From positions 26,053 through 63,763 of the forward strand of contig VXYL01000075.1 in NCBI GenBank assembly GCA_009846005.1: 37,711 bases of DNA. Direction: 5' to 3'. The position numbers and the translations under genes were made by a program. The notes under the pieces were generated by a model, which saw nothing but the letters and a program-made list of their open reading frames with translations, was not told where the DNA came from and did no database searches. Below are positions 15,834 through 22,611 of the stretch, in pieces. The DNA is from Gammaproteobacteria bacterium. Lineage in GTDB: Bacteria > Pseudomonadota > Gammaproteobacteria > Pseudomonadales > Azotimanducaceae. Position 1 is the stretch's first letter, and every line of letters starts with the position of its first letter.

Positions 15834-17591
15834 ATGAAGAACACCACACGCCCGTTCCCCACCTTCGCCGGCACCGTCGCGCTGGCGCTACTCGTCCCCA
15901 CCGCACACGCGGATGAAGACGTCCTGATCCAGGCCATGCGCGATGAGCTTGCCCGCACCATGAACGAACTCCGCATGGAGGACATGGACGAACCCTACTT
16001 CGTGGCCTACACCGTTCGCGACACCGAGCTTGTTTCGGCCGGTGCCAGTTTCGGGGCGTTGCTTCCGAGTTCGACGAGCCGGTCCCGGCGGCTCGGCGTT
16101 GAACTGCGGGTCGGCGATGCGTCGTTCGACAACACCAACTTCCGCGGTTTGGGTTTCTTCGGCGGCAGCGGCAGTGCGAGCCTGCCGCTGACGGACGACG
16201 CGGTCGAGATTCGCCGGCAGATCTGGTTGGCCACCGACAACGCCTACAAGAACGCGCTCAAGCAGATCGCTGCCAAGCGCGCGGCGCTGCAGAACGCAAC
16301 CCGGGTCGAGGATCTCGGCGATCTGTCCCCCCAGGAACCCTATGAGTACGCCGAGGAACCGGGCCGGGAACTGCCCGAGTTAGCCGACGTCGAGGCTCTG
16401 GTCCGCGACCTCTCCAATCGGTTCCGAGACATGCCGCACGTCATGGATTCCAGGGTCGGAGCCCGCATAAGCCGGGGTCGCACCGTGTACGTGAACAGCG
16501 AGGGTTCTACCTTTGTCCGATCCAATCCGGCAGCGCATTTGACAGTGACCGCGCAGACGCAAGCCGACGACGGCGCGATGCTGCACGATTTCCGCGCCGT
16601 CTACGCGAACGGTTGGGACGACATCGTCGAACGCGGCGACCTCGCCGCCGAGGTCGACGCCTTGGGTGCCGCCATCGCCGAACGGCGTTCGGCGTCGCAA
16701 CTCAAGGACCGCTACATCGGCCCGGTGCTGTTCGAAGGCCAAGCCGCTGCCGAGCTGACCGCCCAGGTGCTGCTGCCGAGGCTCCGCGGCGTACGTGCAC
16801 CCGAGACCGAGCGTCGATTCTCCATGCGGGGCTCGGGCAATCCCTTCCAGGACAAGCTCGGCGCCCGGGTCCTGCCGCGTTTTCTGAGTCTCACCGATGA
16901 CGCAACGCTCACCGGCAACGGTTTCGTGAGCGGCTACCCCGTCGACGACGAGGGCGTTCCCGCGCAGCCTACCCGTCTGGTGGAGAACGGCATCCTGAAA
17001 ACCCTCCTCACGACCCGAAATCCGGTTCGGGGCGTCGACGGCAGCACGGGAAACCGCCGTGGCAGCGGGCCGCAGCCGAGCAACCTCGTAGTGACCAACA
17101 GACGCGGCATGACGCGCGGGGAACTCTACGATGAGCTCAGGCTCTTGATGGAGGAACGCGAAGCCGAGTACGGCATTGTCGTCCGCCGCCTCGGCAACCC
17201 TGGCCTGAGGCCAGCGGCGGGTGGGCGTTTTTCGATCAGTCTCGGCGGCGCCGGCGCGGGCCAAAGCAATGTCGCAAACGCCTTGGTCGCCTACAAGGTC
17301 TACGCGGACGGACGCGAGGAACTGCTGCGCACGGTCGAGTTCGCCGGGATCGCCGATTCGGTATTCAAGGAAATCGTGGCGGCATCGGCGTCGAACACCA
17401 CCTACACCCGTGCGGGTTCGTCGGGTTTCGCCAGCGGCCTCGTGATGATGGTTGGAATGACGCCAGCATCGGGAGGGACGACCGTGACGCTATCCGTGCC
17501 CGACCTTCTGTTCGAGGAAATGAGCGTGCGAAATCCGACCGGAAACCTGCCGCATCCGCCGGTGGCGAATCATCCGTTCTTCGAGGAGTGA
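15834..17591 (+). CDS. Exported TldE/PmbA-like partner lacking the zinc site
   Basis: 585 aa from ATG 15834 with GGGAGGAG just upstream and a signal peptide (FAGTVALALLVPTAHA). It aligns along its length with the preceding gene (AGASFGALLPSS, RVGDASFDNT, NPVRGVDGSTGNRRGSG, VYADGREELLRTVEF), but the HEXXXH position reads EGQAAAELTAQVL and the cysteine ligand is gone. That matches TldE, the non-metal-binding half of the TldD/TldE pair. The two genes therefore probably form an exported heterodimer. The C terminus ends PHPPVANHPFFEE. A degenerate copy of this end lies at 22437-22496, past the next operon. Confidence 0.82.
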   Translation: MKNTTRPFPTFAGTVALALLVPTAHADEDVLIQAMRDELARTMNELRMEDMDEPYFVAYTVRDTELVSAGASFGALLPSSTSRSRRLGVELRVGDASFDNTNFRGLGFFGGSGSASLPLTDDAVEIRRQIWLATDNAYKNALKQIAAKRAALQNATRVEDLGDLSPQEPYEYAEEPGRELPELADVEALVRDLSNRFRDMPHVMDSRVGARISRGRTVYVNSEGSTFVRSNPAAHLTVTAQTQADDGAMLHDFRAVYANGWDDIVERGDLAAEVDALGAAIAERRSASQLKDRYIGPVLFEGQAAAELTAQVLLPRLRGVRAPETERRFSMRGSGNPFQDKLGARVLPRFLSLTDDATLTGNGFVSGYPVDDEGVPAQPTRLVENGILKTLLTTRNPVRGVDGSTGNRRGSGPQPSNLVVTNRRGMTRGELYDELRLLMEEREAEYGIVVRRLGNPGLRPAAGGRFSISLGGAGAGQSNVANALVAYKVYADGREELLRTVEFAGIADSVFKEIVAASASNTTYTRAGSSGFASGLVMMVGMTPASGGTTVTLSVPDLLFEEMSVRNPTGNLPHPPVANHPFFEE

Positions 17592-17704
17592 ACGACGCTG
17601 TAGATTCACCGCCAAGATGCACCTGAGGTGCCTTTGCCAAGTGCACCTTGGTCTCCGTCGACAAGATGACAGGCTGGTCCGCAGTGGTCCGCCAGCCAGT
17701 CCTC

Positions 17705-18574
17705 TTACCCTCCATCGATGGTGATCGGCTCTGGCCAAGGATCGCTGCGAACCGTATACGCGCCGAACATGCCTTCGATGAGCTTGTCGTGGGCCTGCTG
17801 CCACCGTGCCTTGGCGTGGCGTGACGTCAGGTCCCAAACGCGTACCCAGAACACGCAGGAATAGCTTCGCACGCGCTTCGACTTCCCCGCCTCGTGGATG
17901 GGATTGAGGTGCCTGACGACCTGGGCGTCCGTCAGGCGCACGTCATAGGGGATTGCGCCGAATCCCAAGCGCTCGGCTTCGCCGGCGAAGCTGCCGCCGT
18001 TGTCGTCGGCTGCGCCACCCGGGGGCGTCACCGCCCGGCGCACCACGATCGCGTCGTCGAACACGCCGAGGTTGAACGAGTAGTAGGGCTTCTCGCGGGT
18101 GCCGTCGCCGTCCGCTCGCGGCACCACCCGATACCAGCAGGGAGGGTTGTGGCCCTTGGCGCGGAACACCCGCAGTTCCTCCATGGCCTCCTCGGCTCGG
18201 CGTTCGGCCTCCTGAGCCACCCGCACCGCCTCGGCTGCGCCGCCATCCTCCTTGGCCAGCACGTCGCGAAGCGCTTCATTCTGTCGTCGGTGCCTCTCGG
18301 CTGCTTGCTCGGCACGTTCCTTGTCGCGCTTTAGCGTCACGACTTCGTCCGGCGTTTCGAACTCCTCGGTCACCGGACGCCACTCCTCCAGGGCGACCAG
18401 TTCATCGCGCAGTTCCTGGGCAGCCGCAGTCTCCGACTCGCGCTTGCGCTCCCAGCTCTGGGCTAGGGCGAGGAACGCCAACAGGATCAGAAACAGCAGG
18501 AGGATAAAGATCTCGGCCATGGTCAATCCCAAGACCGTTCCGCGCCGATAGGCAGCGTCGGGCCCGGCTGTCAA
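17705..18574 (-). CDS. MotB/ZorB-like single-helix membrane protein with novel C-terminal domain
   Basis: 289 aa. TTG 18574 overlaps the upstream stop as TTGA, and DAAYRRGTVLGLT before the first ATG looks conserved, so the TTG start is preferred; ATG 18520 is the alternative. One membrane helix (residues 20-38, AEIFILLLFLILLAFLAL) begins with acidic E21. In MotB, ExbD and ZorB an aspartate at that place carries protons, so Glu21 may play the same part (inference). Residues 40-140 are a coiled coil rich in ERAEQAAERHRRQ. The C-terminal 145 residues (CWYRVVPRADG...YYSFNLGVFDDAIVV...LTDAQVVRHLNPIHEAG...CVFWVRVWDLT) are a globular, probably periplasmic domain that I do not recognise; it is not an obvious OmpA peptidoglycan-binding domain. 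Last gene of a four-gene operon. Confidence 0.7.
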   Translation of the reverse strand: MTAGPDAAYRRGTVLGLTMAEIFILLLFLILLAFLALAQSWERKRESETAAAQELRDELVALEEWRPVTEEFETPDEVVTLKRDKERAEQAAERHRRQNEALRDVLAKEDGGAAEAVRVAQEAERRAEEAMEELRVFRAKGHNPPCWYRVVPRADGDGTREKPYYSFNLGVFDDAIVVRRAVTPPGGAADDNGGSFAGEAERLGFGAIPYDVRLTDAQVVRHLNPIHEAGKSKRVRSYSCVFWVRVWDLTSRHAKARWQQAHDKLIEGMFGAYTVRSDPWPEPITIDGG

Positions 18575-20142
18575 CGCACCGATCCGGTGCCGCCCGACAT
18601 CGGCGACTCGGGTTCCTGCATTGAAGCGGAGCGACGCCGGCGCCAGCTTCCGGTTGGTCTGTCGTCCGCTTCCGTTGGAGACGCGAGGTCGTCGGAGACG
18701 CCCGTCGCCGTCTCCCGCACCGCCCCGTCCCCACCACTGGCGGCGGAACCTTGGACAACGGACACCGCGGGAACATTCGCCGCAAGTTCCTTCACGGCCT
18801 CGACGGCGTCACCGAGGGCGTCTCGCAACGGCGCCGCCTCGTCAGTCCACGACTGCACCTCGCGGGCGGCCAACTCGGTCAGGGCGTTGGTTGTTTCCGT
18901 GTTCCGATCCGCGGCGTCCTGCTGTCGGACGATGGCGAGGTTGAGTTGCTCGATTGCCGTCGGCAGTGCCTTGCCGACCGCTTCCAGCTCGCGAGCCGTT
19001 CCGGCAAAGTCATCGATGCTGCGGCGCAGCGCATCCAATCCGTCCTCCTGGTACTTCCTGACGTTTTCGGCCAACGCCCGATGTCCCTCGACGATGCCGG
19101 CGACGCGGCTGTCGAGATCGCCGGCAATCGACGTCGCGGTGTCACCGAGCGCTTGCACGCGACCGTGCGCCAACGCCAGGTTGCCGGCGAAGGACGACAG
19201 GCCCTCGTTGATCGCGGCGAGCTGGTGGACGATCGCGGCGACCGCCGCCGCCGTTCGCTGCACGTCCTCCCTCGTCGACTCCGCGGCTGCCTGCGCATCG
19301 TCGGCCAGACCGCGCCAGGCCGTCTCGGCCCGGCTTGTCGCATCGCCGATCGCGTGGTCGAACCGCTCCACGACCTTCGCAGCCTGCGATCCTACGTTTT
19401 CAGCCGTTTCCTGCCAGGCAGCCGCCGTGGCGCTCAGACCGGCTTGCGCCTGCTCGCGCGCCGTCGATTCGAGTTCCCGCCAAGCCGCCGCCGTGCTACG
19501 CAGGCGCGCCTGGCCGACCTTCTCGAGGCGCTCGTTGAACTCCTGCGACAGCACTTCCGTGTGGGTCTTCGTCTGATCGGCCTGGGTCAGAGTCATCCGG
19601 GTGAAATGGGAGAAGGCGTTCCTGGCTTCCCGCAACTCATCGCGCAACGCCCGCATGGATTCCGCGAACTCGGCGTGGAGGGCTTGGTCCCCGAGGCCGG
19701 CACCGTGCACGGGCGCCTCTGGTCCTGTCGGCGGGCGTTCGTCGAGCTCTGCCTCTCTGGCAGGGTCTTTGGAGCGGTCTTGCAGGAGGATGCGACCGAC
19801 GATGCCGGCAACGGTCGAGAACAGCGCGATGCCGAAGTTGCCGATGAGCCCATGGGTGCGTGCCTCGAGTTCCTCGCTGGGGTTCCAGACGAACAACTGC
19901 CATAGCGCGATGCTGAGCGACACCAACGTGAAGAGCAGGCCGAGGTAGTAGAGGTCGTCCCCGGCCTGGTTCGAATCGACGTCGGCTTGCTTCCAGTAGT
20001 AGATGCCCAAGACCGTGATAGCGGCGATCGCCGCCACGACGGCGACAACTGCCCCGGCCAACCCCGAAACAAGCCACCGCGACAGCAGGATTGCCAATAC
20101 GCCGGTGCCCAAGGCGGTCAGGAACGGTTGCTTGCCGCCCAC
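18571..20142 (-). CDS. MotA/ZorA-like four-helix membrane protein with long coiled-coil tail
   Basis: 523 aa from GTG 20142, which overlaps the upstream TAG by one base (TAGTG) with AGGAG 8 nt before. Membrane segments are near residues 8-22, 25-47, 64-84 (LYYLGLLFTLVSLSIALWQLF) and 98-120 (GLIGNFGIALFSTVAGIVGRIL). The last two resemble the pore helices of MotA/TolQ/ExbB/ZorA channels, including a mid-helix threonine (T110). Residues 170-470 are a long alanine-rich, mostly coiled-coil tail (AAAWRELESTAREQAQ, TSRAETAWRGLADDAQ and similar), as in ZorA. The tail would project into the cytoplasm. The C terminus is disordered. With the next gene it is proposed to form an ion-driven stator. No direct family match is claimed; an ordinary structural coiled-coil membrane protein is the alternative. 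Confidence 0.65.
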   Translation of the reverse strand: MGGKQPFLTALGTGVLAILLSRWLVSGLAGAVVAVVAAIAAITVLGIYYWKQADVDSNQAGDDLYYLGLLFTLVSLSIALWQLFVWNPSEELEARTHGLIGNFGIALFSTVAGIVGRILLQDRSKDPAREAELDERPPTGPEAPVHGAGLGDQALHAEFAESMRALRDELREARNAFSHFTRMTLTQADQTKTHTEVLSQEFNERLEKVGQARLRSTAAAWRELESTAREQAQAGLSATAAAWQETAENVGSQAAKVVERFDHAIGDATSRAETAWRGLADDAQAAAESTREDVQRTAAAVAAIVHQLAAINEGLSSFAGNLALAHGRVQALGDTATSIAGDLDSRVAGIVEGHRALAENVRKYQEDGLDALRRSIDDFAGTARELEAVGKALPTAIEQLNLAIVRQQDAADRNTETTNALTELAAREVQSWTDEAAPLRDALGDAVEAVKELAANVPAVSVVQGSAASGGDGAVRETATGVSDDLASPTEADDRPTGSWRRRRSASMQEPESPMSGGTGSVR

Positions 20143-20918
20143 TACACCGACTCCTGCCAGATGACCTCGCCCCCTAGGGATTGCACGAGCTTGGTCCACC
20201 AGTAGTAGTGGTCCCTGGTCTGCCACCGCGCATCGCGGCTGCGTTCGAGCCGATACAGACTCGCCTCCACGCCCGTGAGGTCGACCTTGAGATGCCGGAG
20301 TCCGGCCGTTCTGCCAACCGCTTCCGCCGCCGGGTGGGGACCGTAGTGGGAAAGGTCGTCGGAGTGCTGCAGCAGGTCCGAGTAGACGATGAGGTGGGTC
20401 CGCGTCTTTGATTCCATGCGCGAGCTCGGCACATGCCGGGGGACGACCACCCCGAGGAACTCGATGATCGGCGAGCGCGACTGCGCGGACGAGCCCGTCG
20501 CCGCGAAGAGCGGCTCAACGCTCTCCTGGAATCGCTGCCAGCGGCGCAACGCGATGGCCTTGCCCTCGGTGAGTTCGCGCTTCCAAGTCCAGTCGTCGGG
20601 CCGGTCGCCGGGATTGCAGACGCGTATCCGAGGTTCGACTTGGGCGAGATCCTGCGTCAGCTCGTAGACGACCAGCGCGTCCCCCGGGCGGATGCGGAAG
20701 TCCGGCGGGCCATCGGGTTCCTGAAGTTCCTTCACCAGCCTCGCGAAGACCTCGCGCTGCTTGGGATTCAGCGGATCAGAGGTGTCCAGCAGGAGGACAG
20801 TGGTGCGCGCCGGTGTCTGTCCCACCGGACAGAGGTTCTCGTCGAGCCGGACGCGGTCGCAAGCCGCGAGGGCGAAAACGAGCGAGACGGCCGCGAGACC
20901 GAAGCGCGCGCCCGTCAC
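20142..20918 (-). CDS. Inner-membrane lipoprotein with VWA-like segments
   Basis: 258 aa from GTG 20918 (GTGA overlap with the upstream stop). A lipoprotein signal ends in LAAC|D near residue 19; aspartate at +2 is the classic inner-membrane retention signal in enterobacteria. The mature part has the alternating strands of a VWA-like or related Rossmann domain: TTVLLLDTSDPLNPKQREVF with a D-x-S that could be a partial MIDAS, then ALVVYELTQDL, SPIIEFLGVVV and THLIVYSDLLQHSDDLSHY with a possible metal-binding aspartate. It probably faces the periplasm, tethered beside the membrane partners encoded on either side. No better family match known to me; the VWA call is a guess from pattern. Confidence 0.6.
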   Translation of the reverse strand: MTGARFGLAAVSLVFALAACDRVRLDENLCPVGQTPARTTVLLLDTSDPLNPKQREVFARLVKELQEPDGPPDFRIRPGDALVVYELTQDLAQVEPRIRVCNPGDRPDDWTWKRELTEGKAIALRRWQRFQESVEPLFAATGSSAQSRSPIIEFLGVVVPRHVPSSRMESKTRTHLIVYSDLLQHSDDLSHYGPHPAAEAVGRTAGLRHLKVDLTGVEASLYRLERSRDARWQTRDHYYWWTKLVQSLGGEVIWQESV

Positions 20919-22372
20919 GCGTCGCGCCCGTCGCTGTCAAGCTCCTCGAGCGTCGGGTACCTGCGAGCGGCTTTGCCGTATTCGTCCTGGAGTTCCTCGA
21001 TGGCACCGTGGACATGTTCCATGACGTCGTTGAGCATCGTCGGCGGCGGAGGATTGAAAGCGGGCGGGGTGTTGATAACGTCCGCATCGACGCACACACG
21101 CGCCTCGAAGTGTCGCGGTGCCGGTTCTGTTCGCGCAGTCCGATTGGCTGTTCGGTATTCTTCGATGAGATGATCCAGATCGTGGGGGTACTGGCCCAGG
21201 TTCAGCCTGTAGTCGTCGACCAAGTGCTGCCCCCGAACACAGATGTCCTTCCACGCGCTCTGCTTGATCTTGAGCTTCTCCCGGCGATCCTCAAGCTTCG
21301 ACGCGAATTCGTCGTGTTCGTTCTTGAGGTCGCGCCGCGCCGTATCGAAGCGTTCGATGTAGCCATCTCGCAGCGACTGCAATTGGCGATGTCGGCGACC
21401 GTAGTCCGGATACGAATCGTCGCGTTGTAGCCACTTCCACGATGCGATGCAGAAGAACACGAACCCGAGCAACGCGAGCAGATATGACTGGAACGAATCG
21501 AGGGCCGCCGCGTTCGCCAGGAAGCGGTCCACGACATCAGTTCCCAATGCGAGCACATCGGCACTGGGATCATTGACGACTGCCTGCATGCTATCTCTGA
21601 AGTGGCCGATCGCCAGGTTGAACGCGACGGTCGTCCCCAGCAGGAAGGCGATGCCGATCCACGCGAGCGACCGGCGTAGCAGGGCCACGTGGTTGCGTTG
21701 GCGCAGCAGGAAGCCCATGGCCATGCCTGCGGCGAATATGTTCACGAAGCTGATGAGCGCCATCTGGATGCTCGAGCCCACCAGGCCGAATGCATTGACC
21801 TCCATCAACAGCGTCGCGTTCAGAACGATCTCGACGACGAAGCACGTGAGAATCACAGGCAGGGACCACCGGCGATGGGAGTAGTCGGCCTGCCGCGTCA
21901 GGCGCGCCCGGCGTCGAAACGCCCGAAAATCGGCGGTGTCCTCCCGCACCGCTTCCTTGGCTGCCAGGAGCAAATGCCCGCCCTGCTCCACCTGCCCGCC
22001 TAGCGCCAATCGGCCGTTTCTGCCCAGTTCGCTCACCTCCAGCTTTAGGTCCTCTAGATCCCGGTCGCTCTCCATGTCGACAAGCTCCCGTTCGAGGTCG
22101 GCTAGATGGTCACTCACATTGCGGCGGCAGATCCGGGCGCGGCGGTTTACCCAGGCGCGGATTCTCTCCTCTGTGGCATCCAAGCCGTCGGTTTCGGGTG
22201 CCGGCAGGTTCGCCGCGCCTTGGCGACGACCCTCCTCTCGCACAGCATGTTTGGATAGCCATGCTTCGAGGTCGAGCTGGACGTAGCGTTCCTTGACCTC
22301 GTCGAAGCCGGGTTCGTTGTCCCAGTCCACCTGGTGTCCTTGCCACGATCTGGCGGCCAAGCATAGCAGCAC
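20915..22372 (-). CDS. Four-helix membrane protein with N- and C-terminal coiled coils
   Basis: 485 aa from GTG 22372 (GGAGG 7 nt upstream). GTG 22330, with AAGGA 6 nt upstream, is a good alternative, so the start is uncertain; the open frame to 22564 runs into repeat DNA and is not coding. Residues 15-165 are charged and helical (WDNEPGFDEVKERYVQLDLEAWL; HLADLERELVDMESDRD). Four membrane segments follow near 170-190, 200-222, 235-255 and 293-313; the first pair carries an acidic and Asn-containing stretch (VEIVLNATLLMEV, GLVGSSIQMALISFVNIF). The C-terminal 160 residues are coiled coil, then a Pro-rich tail. First gene of the operon; each downstream junction overlaps by 1-4 nt. Family not named. 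Confidence 0.65.
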   Translation of the reverse strand: MLLCLAARSWQGHQVDWDNEPGFDEVKERYVQLDLEAWLSKHAVREEGRRQGAANLPAPETDGLDATEERIRAWVNRRARICRRNVSDHLADLERELVDMESDRDLEDLKLEVSELGRNGRLALGGQVEQGGHLLLAAKEAVREDTADFRAFRRRARLTRQADYSHRRWSLPVILTCFVVEIVLNATLLMEVNAFGLVGSSIQMALISFVNIFAAGMAMGFLLRQRNHVALLRRSLAWIGIAFLLGTTVAFNLAIGHFRDSMQAVVNDPSADVLALGTDVVDRFLANAAALDSFQSYLLALLGFVFFCIASWKWLQRDDSYPDYGRRHRQLQSLRDGYIERFDTARRDLKNEHDEFASKLEDRREKLKIKQSAWKDICVRGQHLVDDYRLNLGQYPHDLDHLIEEYRTANRTARTEPAPRHFEARVCVDADVINTPPAFNPPPPTMLNDVMEHVHGAIEELQDEYGKAARRYPTLEELDSDGRDA

Positions 22373-22436
22373 CACTGTCCCTCCAAGCCGAGGGAGCGTC
22401 GACGAACTCCGCGTCCCGGATGCGGGTCTCGGTTCG

Positions 22437-22496
22437 CCGGGTCCAACCGGAAGCCCGCCGCCTCCGGTGGCGGAGCATGCGTTCTTCGATGAGTAG
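22437..22496 (+). pseudogene. Remnant of a TldE-like gene 3' end
   Basis: The frame ending GPTGSPPPPVAEHAFFDE-stop (TAG 22494-22496) matches the last residues of the exported TldE-like protein (NPTGNLPHPPVANHPFFEE-stop). Over the final 36 nt about 29 bases agree with 17556-17591, and a 3-nt gap extends the match upstream. Before about 22437 the similarity fades and the frame has no recognisable TldD/E sequence. It looks like the tail of a lost paralogue. It lies just upstream of the minus-strand membrane operon. Confidence 0.5.
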
Positions 22497-22524
22497 GCTT
22501 CCCGCGGCAGTCCCATACCCACCG

Positions 22525-22611
22525 GCGGGACGGGACAAGCCCAAGCGGGACGGGACAAGCCCAAGCGGGACGGGACAAGCCCAAGCGGGACGGGACAAGC
22601 CCGTCCCCTAC
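22525..22611. repeat. Four tandem type A REP arms
   Basis: Three 20-bp units (GCGGGACGGGACAAGCCCAA, starting at 22525, 22545 and 22565) are followed by a complete inverted type A palindrome (22585-22611). Only the last unit retains the CCGTCCCCTAC arm. The complete copy supplies the TAG stop of the S46 peptidase gene. It lies between the operon start and that gene's 3' end. Confidence 0.75.

Noticed and set aside
17626-17648. Rho-independent terminator between the converging TldE-like gene and membrane operon
   Set aside because: The 6-bp AGGTGC/GCACCT stem has an 11-nt loop and no T-run on either strand.
18751-19905. 384-codon plus-strand frame
   Set aside because: Antisense to the stator-like coiled-coil gene; no domain and no ribosome site.
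17705-22372. Zorya phage-defence system
   Set aside because: Only a ZorAB-like resemblance is visible; ZorC, ZorD or ZorE are not adjacent, and the lipoprotein and first membrane gene are not Zorya parts.
22525-22611. CRISPR array
   Set aside because: Units are directly adjacent with no spacers, and there are no cas genes.
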